Notes: generated from the sequence alone by a model not told the origin. A stretch of DNA of 64,000 bases from an uncultured Chloroflexota bacterium (GCA_902791025.1 CADATZ010000012.1:1-64000), one strand, 5' to 3'. Positions 46,956 to 56,019 are shown, numbered from the stretch's first letter. Program-made: numbers and translations.

Positions 46956-48158
46956 CTATTTTAGGATCATCCCGTTGTTTACCTTCCAAATCGTGTTTCG
47001 TTCCGAAAAACTTTCCGGAAAATCAGCCTGATCTGTAGTCGTGAGGACAGCCTGTTCGTATTGTTCCAGACGGTTCAGCAAATCTTTTCCGCGTGTTTCA
47101 TCCAGTTCGGCAAGTGTCTCATCCAAAAGCAGCAGCGGTGCTGTTCCTGTCTGTTCCCGCATCCATTCGATTTCCGCCAGTTTCAGTGAAAGCAGTGCGG
47201 TGCGGATTTGACCGCGGGAACCGTAGGTACACAGATCGATCCCGGATGCGAAGATGGAAAAATCATCCCGATGCGGGCCGATCGTGGTAACACCGCGGCG
47301 GATATCATTTTCACGGTTTTCTTTAAGAATATTGCGGTATAAGGCTGCGGTCTCCTGATCGCTGAGCGCGTATATTTCCGATTCTTCAGCGATAAACTGA
47401 TTCGATTTTCCTTCACTTTTCGAGGGATTCAGCGGATCAAACCCGGGAAGGTATCCCAACGTCAAAAGCTCCCGGGAACCGGTCAGCTGCAGGTGAACTT
47501 CTCTTGACGTTTCTTTAAGGTATTGTAAAGCCCTGGTCCTGTGACGGATCAAAACGGCAGACCGCTCCGCAAGCATGGCATCCCAGTAGTCAAGCTGCGA
47601 TGGGTCTGTTCGTCTTTCCGCAAGGAGTTTGAGGAGCGCATTGCGCCGGGTAAGGATCTGTTTCTGTTCTGAAAGGGCTTTAGCGTATCCCGGTACGGAT
47701 TGGGACAGCATGATATTGAGATATCGCCTCCGTTCGTCGGGAGAGCCTTCCAAAATGCGCGTCATCTGGGGCAGGAACAAAACACAGGGGAATGTCCCGA
47801 TAGCTTTCTGCGCGTTTGATTTGATACCATCTACCAGAATCTCTTTGCGTGACCGTCCGCCTTTTTCCGCGTTTTCCAGGATAATGCGGACTTCCATTCG
47901 ATGCGCACTCCCCTCTCGTTCAAATTCCACGATCATGCGGGCAACCGCGATGGGATCGTCCAGAACACTGAAGTGGATCAATTGCCTGTCGGCGGAAGCC
48001 AGCGGGCTGGAAAATGACGCGCAGTAAAATAATGCCTCAAGCAAGGATGTTTTCCCCTGGGCATTTCCTCCGGATAACAAAAGAATCCGCCGGGGTATGT
48101 CGGTATCCAGGCGGAGATAGGATCGGAAATTACTCAGAGAAAGGTGCTTGAGGATCAC
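46956..48158 (-). CDS. recF: DNA replication and repair protein RecF
   Basis: SMC-like ATPase that loads RecA at gaps through RecFOR, about 400 residues. Features: an N-terminal LKHLSLSNFRSY motif, Walker A GGNAQGKTSLLEAL, the ABC signature region (YGSRGQIRTALLSLKLAE) and Walker B LLLLDETLAELDE. The frame extends far into the def gene, but the family N-terminus begins at the GTG at 48158 (VILKHLSLSNF), 10 bases after the def stop. Shine-Dalgarno sequence is poor, implying coupling to def. It is not next to dnaA/dnaN here. Confidence 0.92.
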   Translation of the reverse strand: MILKHLSLSNFRSYLRLDTDIPRRILLLSGGNAQGKTSLLEALFYCASFSSPLASADRQLIHFSVLDDPIAVARMIVEFEREGSAHRMEVRIILENAEKGGRSRKEILVDGIKSNAQKAIGTFPCVLFLPQMTRILEGSPDERRRYLNIMLSQSVPGYAKALSEQKQILTRRNALLKLLAERRTDPSQLDYWDAMLAERSAVLIRHRTRALQYLKETSREVHLQLTGSRELLTLGYLPGFDPLNPSKSEGKSNQFIAEESEIYALSDQETAALYRNILKENRENDIRRGVTTIGPHRDDFSIFASGIDLCTYGSRGQIRTALLSLKLAEIEWMREQTGTAPLLLLDETLAELDETRGKDLLNRLEQYEQAVLTTTDQADFPESFSERNTIWKVNNGMILK

Positions 48159-48168
48159 AAGGATAATC

Positions 48169-48780
48169 TTATGCTTCCGTTTTTTCGGGAGCTTCTGATG
48201 GGGCTGAACCTTCTGCTGCCGGTTTTTCAGCAGGAGCTTTTGTTTCGGATACGGAAGTGTCCTGAGCTTCTTCAGCAGGCTGTTCACCTTCTTTTTCCTC
48301 GGAGGGCTGGTAGATGGCTGTGGCGCGGTCAATATAGCAGATTCCCTCCAGATGGTCAATTTCATGCTGGAAGATTCGGGCGGTCCATCCGGAAAGATTG
48401 AGCTTCAGCGGACGGCCAAACACGCTCAGCCCCTTCACTTTAATGGATTCATTGCGGACAACAGTGCCGACGTAGCCGGGAATGGAGAGACATCCCTCAC
48501 TGCCTTCCACCGTTTCCTCAGAGCGCCAGATGATTTCGGGATTGATGACTTTGTAAGTCTTTTTGGGAGAATCTTCAACGGTATCATCTTCAGGGTATTC
48601 AACAACGATCATGCGTATAGATTCGCCAACCTGCGGAGCAGCCAGACCCACACCGCCGGAATCGCGAAGCGTTTCCAGCATATCGTCTGCCAGAAGACGG
48701 ATATCTCGGTCAATTTGTGTAATTTTGTGTGCTTTTCTGCGTAAAACGGGATCACCGATTTCAACGATGTCTAAGATCAT
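48169..48780 (-). CDS. def: Peptide deformylase with acidic C-terminal tail
   Basis: Removes the N-formyl group from new proteins. 203 residues. All three motifs are intact: GVGLAAPQ (43-50), EGCLS (95-99, metal Cys) and QHEIDH (138-143, metal His and catalytic Glu). The core ends near 160; residues 160-203 are an extra Glu/Pro/Ala-rich tail, probably disordered. The ATG at 48780 follows AAGGAG; the open upstream frame lies in a palindromic repeat. It is cotranscribed with recF. Confidence 0.96.
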   Translation of the reverse strand: MILDIVEIGDPVLRRKAHKITQIDRDIRLLADDMLETLRDSGGVGLAAPQVGESIRMIVVEYPEDDTVEDSPKKTYKVINPEIIWRSEETVEGSEGCLSIPGYVGTVVRNESIKVKGLSVFGRPLKLNLSGWTARIFQHEIDHLEGICYIDRATAIYQPSEEKEGEQPAEEAQDTSVSETKAPAEKPAAEGSAPSEAPEKTEA

Positions 48781-48799
48781 ATGTAAACTCCTTCGCTGC

Positions 48800-48902
48800 A
48801 GCTGTTCAAAACAGAGCACGCAGGCCAGGTATCTGCTGCCGCGCAGCCGGCACTGATGACTGGCATTCGTGCTGCGCTGTTGTGTTTTGAACAGTAACTA
48901 TT
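48800..48902. repeat. Dispersed palindromic element, family B variant
   Basis: Ends CTGTTCAAAACAG and TTTTGAACAGTAAC, centre GCTGCCGCGCAGCCGGCA. It is related to 11461 and 55401 and lies upstream of def. The following 48903-48962 has a short heptad-like tract (TTAGTAG). Confidence 0.7.
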
Positions 48903-48980
48903 CGTTACTATTTTACCTCAGAAAAGTATAGTTGATGCTTAGTAGTTAGTAGTTGTTAGATTTAAGGATACATCATAGAA

Positions 48981-49014
48981 CAGGGCTTTGTGTCGAATCC
49001 AACACAAAGCCCTG
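48981..49014 (-). terminator. Terminator of the Cthe_2159-like gene
   Basis: A perfect 13-bp stem (CAGGGCTTTGTGT with ACACAAAGCCCTG) with an 8-base loop, 14 bases past the minus-strand stop at 49028. The T-tail is weak (TTCTATG). Confidence 0.7.
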
Positions 49015-49027
49015 CCCTATGTCCTTT

Positions 49028-51079
49028 TTATTCTTCGTCGGTGACGCCGCTGAAGGCGTTGACTGTGTCATTCATAAAGAAGTCAGCAGAAGGTTCACCT
49101 GCATTTTGCCCTTCAAAATTACCGGGAAAGCCGCCTTGTCTATCCGGTGGCATCGGGGGCATTCTTTCCGGACCGCCGGGAAAACCACCCTGTCCGTCCG
49201 GAGGCATCGGGGGCATTCCTTCCGGACCGCCGGGAAAACCACCCTGTCCGTCCGGAGGCATCGGAGGCATACCCTCCGGACCGCCGGGAAATTCTCCGCG
49301 GCCGTCCGGGCCGCGTCTGCCGTGTCCCATCAGGTCAAAGAGTTCGCGCATATCGGTGATGGCTGCAATCTGTTCCGCTGTCGCTTCGGATTCAGGGTTT
49401 CTTTCTTTGATAATAGCGAGAACTTCTTCAGCGGCTTCCAAAGTAATGGAAACTGTACGGTCGTCGTTCATTGTAAACCCTTCGATATCCGCAAATTCCG
49501 CTTCCGGACCGCCGGGTCTGCCCGGACCGAATCCGCGTACATCGGTACCGGTATACACCTGACGTTTGGCACCGCTGAAACCGGTAACCGTTGTGACGTC
49601 ATACAGGCCATCTGTTTCGTTGCCTTCTACATTGCCGCCAACGTAGACATGGTATGTCTCGCCGAGACGGAATTCCGGTGAGCTGATCACAGCGCCGCGG
49701 TATCCTCTGTTATTGGAGCCAGTGCTCTCATCCTTGTCCGGATCATAGGCAAAAATAACTTTGCCGTCAAGATCTGTGACGATGATCGCTTCGTCGGAAG
49801 CCTGGTCAGCGGAAAACTGCAGGTTCATGGTAACTTGTCTGGATTGCGTTTCAGCCCAGTCCATGGTGGAACCCGTCGCGACAACATAACCGCCATTAAC
49901 ATAAGAACCGCGGTCACTGTCCAGACCGGAGTCAGACATTGGTTTGGCAGCGGAAATCACCATACCTCCGTTGACGACCAGATATCCGTTGGAATCTACA
50001 CCGTCGCCTTCAGCGCCAAGACCGGCAACGATGTGAAGTTCCCCGCCATTGACAGTAAGAACGGAAACCCCGTCCTCATTAACATTCATGCCATCATCCT
50101 GTGATTGGATGTTGACTTTCCCGCCATTGATGGTGAGGTGCAGTTCGGAATCCATTCCCTCAAACCCGGCTGTGACATTCAAAATACCGTTACCCTTTTC
50201 CTGCCCATCAATGAACATGGACCGGAAGGAATAGAAAGCACCATCGATCTTGCGTTGTTTTTTCTGTACCTTGACTTCGTCTGTGGAATCATCATCCTTA
50301 TATTTTGCCTTCAGCATACGGTAAATGTTAGTCCCGGTGAAGTTATTTACGCTGTCATCTGCCAGAATCACTTTCGCACCGGCATCGCTGATATCAACCT
50401 CCGGACCGTAATTGTCACGGTCTTCCCATCCGTTGTCGGCTTCGTAAACGCTGTAGAATACCAGTGCAGGAGCTGCGTCGCAGGTGACGTCCACGCCATT
50501 GAGGATCAGCGTCACTTTGGCGGTTTCATCTGTAAAGGTATCATCCTGATCGCCGAGGTCGATCCAGATCTGGCCATGCCAGGTGCCGGAAAGTTCGTAA
50601 GTACCGGGCTGCGTGATGTGGAGCACCGGGTTATTCCAGGCTTCTTCCTCACTGTGCATCATCCGTTCAGGCACTTCATTGCCCTGGATTGGCAGATTGG
50701 CCCAGATGTATTCGCTGTATTCTTCTACCGGATAGTAGTACACCCACTCCCATTCATCATCATAAAATACGGTTTTATATCCATTTGTATTTACCTCTGG
50801 ATAGTAGAAAAGGTCATGAGCAATATAGACTGCATCCTCTCCGGATGGTTTGGTTCCGGTGTAATATTCAGCCGGGGCATTTTTTACCTCGTCATGGACG
50901 ACTGTCGGATCCGCGTGCCAGGCGTAATCATATTCGCGAATAGCTTCGCCATCCAGTGTGGCTGTCCCGGTTTGCAGAATAAGACTGCGGACTTCCGCAT
51001 TCGCAAAACTATTGGCTGCTCCAATCAGAAGCGCTGCCAGAACGAATAGCAATATACTTTGTTTTTTTAAGAAATGCAT
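49028..51079 (-). CDS. Secreted Cthe_2159-type carbohydrate-binding protein with Pro/Met/Gly repeats
   Basis: A 683-residue exported protein. A signal peptide (1-28) is followed by a region that matches the Cthe_2159 family (parallel beta-helix, reported to bind cellulose-like or acidic polysaccharides): repeated short strands such as LHLTINGGKVNIQSQDDGMN, VLTVNGGELHIVAGLGAEGDGVDSNG and YLVVNGGMVISAAKPMSDSGLDSD, with many Asp/Asn likely to bind calcium. Residues about 597-655 hold three 18-residue GGPEGMPPMPPDGQGGFP-type repeats. The start follows AGGAGG. It may attach to plant or matrix polysaccharide. No cell-wall anchor was seen. Confidence 0.8.
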   Translation of the reverse strand: MHFLKKQSILLFVLAALLIGAANSFANAEVRSLILQTGTATLDGEAIREYDYAWHADPTVVHDEVKNAPAEYYTGTKPSGEDAVYIAHDLFYYPEVNTNGYKTVFYDDEWEWVYYYPVEEYSEYIWANLPIQGNEVPERMMHSEEEAWNNPVLHITQPGTYELSGTWHGQIWIDLGDQDDTFTDETAKVTLILNGVDVTCDAAPALVFYSVYEADNGWEDRDNYGPEVDISDAGAKVILADDSVNNFTGTNIYRMLKAKYKDDDSTDEVKVQKKQRKIDGAFYSFRSMFIDGQEKGNGILNVTAGFEGMDSELHLTINGGKVNIQSQDDGMNVNEDGVSVLTVNGGELHIVAGLGAEGDGVDSNGYLVVNGGMVISAAKPMSDSGLDSDRGSYVNGGYVVATGSTMDWAETQSRQVTMNLQFSADQASDEAIIVTDLDGKVIFAYDPDKDESTGSNNRGYRGAVISSPEFRLGETYHVYVGGNVEGNETDGLYDVTTVTGFSGAKRQVYTGTDVRGFGPGRPGGPEAEFADIEGFTMNDDRTVSITLEAAEEVLAIIKERNPESEATAEQIAAITDMRELFDLMGHGRRGPDGRGEFPGGPEGMPPMPPDGQGGFPGGPEGMPPMPPDGQGGFPGGPERMPPMPPDRQGGFPGNFEGQNAGEPSADFFMNDTVNAFSGVTDEE
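49130..49300 (-). repeat. 54-bp coding tandem repeat
   Basis: Three nearly identical 54-bp units encode the 18-residue Gly-Gly-Pro-Glu and Met-Pro-Pro repeats at the C-terminus of the surrounding protein; the copy nearest the stop is slightly altered (Arg for Gly). Confidence 0.8.
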
Positions 51080-51231
51080 ACTGTTCCTCCTGATTTGCAG
51101 GCTGTTTCCTAATAACCGTGCAAATCATTTTCTGATAATTCTATGTATGTATTATATCCCTTCAACCTTAGTCAAACTTTAGAATTTCATAATACAAATG
51201 GAAGATGTGTTAATTCTTATGAAATTGATGC

Positions 51232-51260
51232 TTGAATTTCCATTCAAATCATTGTACAAT
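51232..51260 (+). promoter_or_regulatory. Promoter of the second Rpn nuclease gene
   Basis: TTGAAT (51232-51237) and TACAAT (51255-51260) with exactly 17 bases between them, about 36 bases upstream of the ATG at 51297. Confidence 0.55.
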
Positions 51261-51296
51261 TAATGAAAAGATGTATTGTTTTATCAGGAGAGAATT

Positions 51297-52235
51297 ATGG
51301 GTCGTACTATCAAAGAATTGAAATCTTTGGAGCATTCCCTTGATCTTGCCAGGCTTCGCGGATTGCGTCCGATCGATGATGATTTTATGCGCTGTATTTT
51401 CAGAGATAATATTCCTTTGGTGCAACTGGTTTTGCGAATTCTGACGAATATTGATGATCTTGTGATTACCAAACTGGAAATACAAAAGGATCTGAAACGG
51501 CTCCTTGGAGCGAGATCAATTTGTCTGGATGCATATGGTATTGACTCAAAGGGGCGGATATATAATCTGGAGATTCAAAGGTGGGATCATGGTTTCGGAG
51601 TCCGCAGAGCACGGTTTCATTCCAGTTCCATGGATATAGAAAATCTGGATGCAAGCCAGGATTTCGATGAATTACCGGAAACTTATACGATCATTCTTGC
51701 TGAGAAGGATTTCTTTGGCAAAGGTTGTCCATTTTATCCTATTGAACGTGTAAATCTTGCAACGAATGAGTTGTTTAATGATGGAGAACATATCCTTTAT
51801 GTGAACGGTGAATACAGGGATGATTCGGAAATCGGAAAATTGATGCATGATTTTTCCTGTTGGAATCCGGATGAAATGAATTACGATTTGATGAAGGATG
51901 CGGCAAAGTATTATAAAGAAACCCCGGAAGGAGTGGCATATATGTGCAGAACATTTGAAGAAATAAGAAAAGAAGGTATTGAGCAGGGGATTGAACAGGG
52001 GATCGCACAGGGTATTGAACAAGGTATCGCACAAGGTATTGAACAGGGGATCGCACAGGGTATTGAACAAGGTATCGCACAAGGTATTGAGCAAGGCATT
52101 GGACAGGGTATTGAACAGGCCAATATTGCCAATATTAAAAGTCTGATGAATTCACTGAAGATCACTGCTCAGCAAGCAATGGAAGCATTAAAGATTTCTC
52201 CGGACGATCAGATAAAATACGCTGCAAAATTGTGA
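51297..52235 (+). CDS. Rpn/PDDEXK-family nuclease with GIxQ repeats
   Basis: A 312-residue PD-(D/E)XK protein of the Rpn family. It opens LRGLRPIDDDFMRCIFRDN. The catalytic segment LDAYGIDSKGRIYNLEIQRWD contains Asp and ExQ, followed by RRARFHSSSMD. After YMCRTFEEIRKE comes about twelve copies of a four-residue unit GI(E/A)Q and a C-terminal helix LKITAQQAMEALKIS. The ATG at 51297 follows GGAGAG. It is AT-rich compared with its neighbours. A broken copy of its C-terminus lies at 56082. It is likely a mobile or horizontally spread gene; biological role unsettled. Confidence 0.82.
   Translation: MGRTIKELKSLEHSLDLARLRGLRPIDDDFMRCIFRDNIPLVQLVLRILTNIDDLVITKLEIQKDLKRLLGARSICLDAYGIDSKGRIYNLEIQRWDHGFGVRRARFHSSSMDIENLDASQDFDELPETYTIILAEKDFFGKGCPFYPIERVNLATNELFNDGEHILYVNGEYRDDSEIGKLMHDFSCWNPDEMNYDLMKDAAKYYKETPEGVAYMCRTFEEIRKEGIEQGIEQGIAQGIEQGIAQGIEQGIAQGIEQGIAQGIEQGIGQGIEQANIANIKSLMNSLKITAQQAMEALKISPDDQIKYAAKL
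51976..52120 (+). repeat. 12/24-bp coding repeat in the Rpn gene
   Basis: Alternating GGTATTGAACAA and GGTATCGCACAA units encode Gly-Ile-Glu-Gln and Gly-Ile-Ala-Gln. Copy number in this family commonly varies. Confidence 0.85.
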
Positions 52236-52289
52236 AACAATGACAAAAAATTGTAATTGGTGTCTCTTAAAGCTTGGAGTATTGAAAAA

Positions 52290-52799
52290 ATGATCGTTCG
52301 GAACAGCAGACCCTCGGATTTTGAGGGGATTATGAAAATTTATGAATACGCGCGGGAGCTGATGAAGAAAAACGGCAACCCGACGCAGTGGGGTGATAAA
52401 TTCCCGCAGGCGGAAAAAGTCCTGCGGGACATTGAAGTCGGTACCGGCTATGTCATCGAGGACGATGGTGAACTTTGCGGGGTTTTTGCTTTCATCATCG
52501 GACCGGACCCTACTTATGATGTCATCGAAGATGGTGTCTGGATCAATGATACCGAAGAGTATGGAACGATCCACCGTATCGCTACAAACGGAAAAAAGCC
52601 GGGGATCTTTGATGCCTGTATTGATTTTTGCAGCTCAAAAATCAATAATCTGCGCATCGATACGCATCAAAATAACAAAGCGATGCTGCATCTGATCCAG
52701 AGCCGGGGATTTCAGCGCTGCGGCATCATTTACACATCCGATGACGGTACGCCGCGCATCGCCTTCCAGCGGTATATATCGGATCAACCTAATTCTTAA
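52290..52799 (+). CDS. GNAT-family N-acetyltransferase
   Basis: A 169-residue acetyl-CoA-dependent transferase. It opens MIVRNSRPSDFEGIMKIYEYAREL as typical GNAT proteins. A GYVIEDDGELCGVFAFI strand and the C-terminal LRIDTHQNNKAMLHLIQSRGFQRCG (motif A/B region with NKAMLHL) are present. Substrate unknown. The ATG at 52290 has GGAG 10 bases before it; an upstream GTG at 52257 is less likely. A terminator follows. Confidence 0.85.
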   Translation: MIVRNSRPSDFEGIMKIYEYARELMKKNGNPTQWGDKFPQAEKVLRDIEVGTGYVIEDDGELCGVFAFIIGPDPTYDVIEDGVWINDTEEYGTIHRIATNGKKPGIFDACIDFCSSKINNLRIDTHQNNKAMLHLIQSRGFQRCGIIYTSDDGTPRIAFQRYISDQPNS

Positions 52800-52832
52800 C
52801 GAAACAGAATTTTTAAGTTTATTTATTCTTAA

Positions 52833-52868
52833 AAAAATACAGCCTGTGTTATGCAGGCTGTTTTGTCT
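52833..52868. terminator. Bidirectional terminator between GNAT and glyS genes
   Basis: Stem ACAGCCTG (52839-52846) with CAGGCTGT (52854-52861), an A7 run before it and TTTT after it. It serves the convergent GNAT and glyS genes. Confidence 0.82.
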
Positions 52869-52889
52869 TATTCTTAATATGTTTTAAGG

Positions 52890-54290
52890 TTAGATAGCGG
52901 AAAGGATTTTTCCTTTCAGCTCATCAAGAGACACACGTTCCTGTGCCATGGAGTCGCGTTCGCGGACTGTGACGGTGTTATCTTCCAGTGTCTGGTAGTC
53001 AACGGTGATGCAGAATGGCGTACCAATCTCATCCTGGTAGAAGTAACGTTTGCCGATGTTGCCGCGGTCATCCCAGACGACACCCATCTTCTCAGCCAGC
53101 ATGTCGTAAACCCCGCGGGCTTTTTCGACGATTTCCGGCTTGTTCTTGACCAGCGGGAACACTGCGGCTTTGTAGGGAGCCAGGTTCGGTTTGAAGCGCA
53201 TGACGATACGCTTGTTTTCAACGTCTTCCCAATAAGCGTCGCAGAGCGCCATCAGCAGCAGACGATTGACACCCACCGCCGGCTCAATGACGTGCGGGAC
53301 GAACTTATGCTGGTGATCCTGCGGATCCTGATAGCTCATATCCTTACCGGAATGATCGATGTGCTGCTGCAGATCGTAATTGGTGCGGTAGGCGATGCCC
53401 CACAGTTCCTTGAATCCGAACGGGAATTCATACTCGAGGTCATAGGTATCCTTGGAGTAAAAGGAACGTTCCTGATCGGAGTGGCGGCGCCAGCGGAGTT
53501 TATCGGCGTTGATGCCCATGGTCTTGTTCACAAAGTGATACATGGCATCCTGCCAGGATTTGAAGAGCGGTTCCCATTCGGTCTTTTCCGGATCGAAGAA
53601 GTATTCGATTTCAGCCTGTTCAAATTCGAGCGTGCGGAAGATGAACTGACCGGTGGTGATTTCATTGCGGAAGCTCTTCCCGATCTGACCGACGCCGAAA
53701 GGCAGCTGGATGCGGGTGGAGTTGATGATGTTGTTGAAGTTGGTGAAGATACCCTGAGCAGTTTCGCCGCGCAGGTAGACCGGCATCTTTTCACCTTCGA
53801 CCACACCGATGGATGTCTGGAACATGATGTTGAAAGCCTTCGGCGGGAAGACTTCATTGCCGTCCGGTGTTGTGACGTGATGTTCTTCGATATAGGCACC
53901 GATTTCATCAAGGCCCATACCATCCACCTGGATGCGTTCGACTTCCGGATGTTTGTCAAGCCACTGTTCGATCAGGTGATCGGCGCGGTAGCGTTTGTGG
54001 GTGACTTTATCTTCCACGAGCGGATCATTGAAGGCGGTCACGTGACCGGAGGCGACCCAGGTTTCCGGATGAAGCAGGATCTGGGAGTCGATCCCGACCA
54101 TGTCCTCACGGGTGGTGATCATCTCATGCCACCAAAGGTTGCGGATGTTCCGCAGCAGTTCGGCACCCAGCGGACCGTAATCATAGGAGCTGGTCAGTCC
54201 GCCGTAAATTTCAGAAGTCGGATAAACAAAGCCTCGTCGTTTGGACAGGGCAGCGATTTTTTCAAGTGTTACAGCATTATTTTGTTCCAT
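52890..54290 (-). CDS. glyS: Glycine-tRNA ligase (alpha2 type)
   Basis: Class II synthetase charging tRNA-Gly, 466 residues, of the homodimeric eukaryote/archaeal-like form rather than the two-gene alpha/beta form. Features: GFVYPTSEIYGGLTSSYDYGPLGAELLRNI, motif 2 region GVGQIGKSFRNEITTGQFIFRTLEFEQAEIEYFF, motif 3 region GVNRLLLMAL and the anticodon-binding domain (YKAAVFPLVKNKPE). The start at 54290 is preceded by GAGGGAA. No T-box leader was seen upstream. The opposite strand is open but is judged a shadow. Confidence 0.97.
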   Translation of the reverse strand: MEQNNAVTLEKIAALSKRRGFVYPTSEIYGGLTSSYDYGPLGAELLRNIRNLWWHEMITTREDMVGIDSQILLHPETWVASGHVTAFNDPLVEDKVTHKRYRADHLIEQWLDKHPEVERIQVDGMGLDEIGAYIEEHHVTTPDGNEVFPPKAFNIMFQTSIGVVEGEKMPVYLRGETAQGIFTNFNNIINSTRIQLPFGVGQIGKSFRNEITTGQFIFRTLEFEQAEIEYFFDPEKTEWEPLFKSWQDAMYHFVNKTMGINADKLRWRRHSDQERSFYSKDTYDLEYEFPFGFKELWGIAYRTNYDLQQHIDHSGKDMSYQDPQDHQHKFVPHVIEPAVGVNRLLLMALCDAYWEDVENKRIVMRFKPNLAPYKAAVFPLVKNKPEIVEKARGVYDMLAEKMGVVWDDRGNIGKRYFYQDEIGTPFCITVDYQTLEDNTVTVRERDSMAQERVSLDELKGKILSAI

Positions 54291-54376
54291 AGGATTTCCC
54301 TCAGTATTAAACTCCTTTCATTTTATCACGAGTATTCATTTTCAAACAAATTCCTTCACGGAAACAGGAAATGTTT

Positions 54377-54406
54377 TTGTCAGCTCTGGCATCTGTTGAG
54401 TACAAT
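54377..54406 (+). promoter_or_regulatory. Promoter of the CorA-like gene
   Basis: TTGTCA (54377-54382) and TACAAT (54401-54406) are 18 bases apart. A TATAAT overlaps the downstream end (54406-54411). This gives a leader of about 65 bases. Confidence 0.55.
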
Positions 54407-54482
54407 ATAATGAATAAGCTGAAATATAGAAAAACTCGTCTGACGCCATTGGAACACATTGGCAGAAGAAACGGGAGGAAAA

Positions 54483-55400
54483 ATGTATTATCTGATTAGA
54501 ACAGCATTGGAACCTTGTTCCGCAAATGAAATTCGAAATGCCGATGTTCCGTTTGTCGCTGTGTTGGATTCCAGGGAGTGGAACAGGAATTATGCGGATT
54601 TTCATTTGGATATAGATATGGAGTTGGATACCGTTGACCCGCATGAAACCAAGGCTATCGTCAATATGGATTCCCTGACCGGAACCTTTTGCCGGCCGGC
54701 CCTGACTCAAAAAGCGAACTTTCATGGGAGCTTTTCTTTTGCTCTGGATGAAAGGGGAATTGTGCTTGTTGACGACAGCGATTATGTGAAAGGTCTGGTC
54801 GCGCAAATCAGTAAAAACAAAAAATGGCGCCTTCCCAGTCTGGAAAGATTTATTTACGATCTGCTGGAAACAGCTATTTCCGGTGACCTTCCCTTGCTTG
54901 AGCAGATGGAAAAAAAACTGAACAGGATCGAAGATGAAATTATGGATGGGAACATAACCGGTTTCCCGGTTGAATTGAATGATATCCGGGGAGATCTGCT
55001 GGATCTTCGTGTCCATTATGAGCAGCTGATCGACCTGAGTCAGGAACTGCTGGAAAATGAAAATGATTTTTTCGCCGATGAAAACCTGCGCTACTTTCAC
55101 ATGTTCACCGAGCGGGCGATCCGTCTCCAGAGCCTGGTCAGCAGTCAGAGAGAATATGTGTCTCAGCTGCGAGACCTGCTGCAGGCGCAGCTGGAAGTGA
55201 AACAGAACACCATTATGACTGTCCTGACCGTGATCACGACAATATTTCTGCCGCTGACGCTGATCGCAGGGTGGTACGGTATGAACTTTACGCACATGCC
55301 GGAATTGTCATGGCCTTATGGCTATCCGGTGATCATCATCGTCAGTATCATGATCGTTATTATCTGCCTGATTTGGTTCAAAAAGAAAAAATGGATGTAA
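54483..55400 (+). CDS. CorA-family divalent cation transporter
   Basis: A 305-residue membrane protein. A long cytoplasmic alpha/beta and helical domain leads to two C-terminal membrane spans, with the signature YGMNF between them (about 275-279). The C-terminus is a basic KKKKWM. It probably carries Mg2+ or another divalent cation. The N-terminal domain is diverged from E. coli CorA. The ATG at 54483 follows GGGAGGAAAA. Confidence 0.9.
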   Translation: MYYLIRTALEPCSANEIRNADVPFVAVLDSREWNRNYADFHLDIDMELDTVDPHETKAIVNMDSLTGTFCRPALTQKANFHGSFSFALDERGIVLVDDSDYVKGLVAQISKNKKWRLPSLERFIYDLLETAISGDLPLLEQMEKKLNRIEDEIMDGNITGFPVELNDIRGDLLDLRVHYEQLIDLSQELLENENDFFADENLRYFHMFTERAIRLQSLVSSQREYVSQLRDLLQAQLEVKQNTIMTVLTVITTIFLPLTLIAGWYGMNFTHMPELSWPYGYPVIIIVSIMIVIICLIWFKKKKWM

Positions 55401-55492
55401 GTGTTTAAAACGAAGCACACCCGGACAGCTATCTTGTTGCTGCGAGGTCAACACAAGAAAACTGTACTGCGTGCTGCGTTTTGAATCGAATT
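55401..55492. repeat. Dispersed palindromic element, family B variant
   Basis: Ends GTTTAAAACGAAGCAC and GTGCTGCGTTTTGAATCGAA. Inner pairs are CCGGACAGCTATCTTG and CAAGAAAACTGTACTG. It begins at the corA-like stop codon. Confidence 0.7.
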
Positions 55493-55530
55493 ATATACAG
55501 AAAGTTGAATGACAGGAGTGAGTCAGGATT

Positions 55531-56019
55531 ATGAAAACAGCTGTGATTTATTATTCAATGTCGGGAAATTGTGAGTACGCGGCGGAGTGGATCAACTCGG
55601 AAATTGGGGCGGATCTGATCCGGCTGGAACCGGAAAAGGCATATCCGGATTCGGGATTCCGGAAATTTTTCTGGGGTGGCAAGAGTGCGGTGATGGGTGA
55701 AATGCCGAAGCTGAAGCCTTATGATTTTGATGGTACTAAATACGATCGGGTGATCTTTGGTTTCCCGGTGTGGGCATCCAATCCCACGCCGCCGATCCGG
55801 ACATTCATCCATGAAAACCTGGAAGCTCTGCATGGTAAGAAAATAGCTGCGTTTGCCTGCTGCAGCGGCGGCGGTGCGGAAAAAGCACTGGAGAAATTGA
55901 AGAAGATGCTCCAGACAGATATGCTGGAGGCGGAAATGATCCTGATCGATCCAAAAGAGAAACAGGATCCCCAAAATGTGCAGAGAATCAAAGTTTTCTG
56001 CGAAAAGCTGAAAAAATAA
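55531..56019 (+). CDS. Flavodoxin-family protein
   Basis: A 162-residue flavodoxin-like protein. The FMN phosphate loop is YYSMSGNCEYAAEWI (7-21), and the second strand VIFGFPVWASNPTPPIRTFI matches NAD(P)H-dependent FMN-binding proteins. It could pair with PFOR as electron acceptor, but it resembles the 'flavodoxin family protein' group rather than short-chain electron carriers. A good start: AGGAGTGAGTCAGG lies upstream. Confidence 0.88.
   Translation: MKTAVIYYSMSGNCEYAAEWINSEIGADLIRLEPEKAYPDSGFRKFFWGGKSAVMGEMPKLKPYDFDGTKYDRVIFGFPVWASNPTPPIRTFIHENLEALHGKKIAAFACCSGGGAEKALEKLKKMLQTDMLEAEMILIDPKEKQDPQNVQRIKVFCEKLKK

Noticed and set aside
48159..48365. N-terminal extension of recF of about 70 residues
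   Set aside because: It overlaps the def coding region out of frame and is rich in Lys/Pro; the family N-terminus begins at the GTG at 48158.
52890..54290. T-box leader for glyS
   Set aside because: The 190 bases upstream lack a specifier stem, the T-box consensus and an antiterminator.
53292..54410. 372-codon plus-strand frame opposite glyS
   Set aside because: Shadow of the glyS gene; no start signal or domain.
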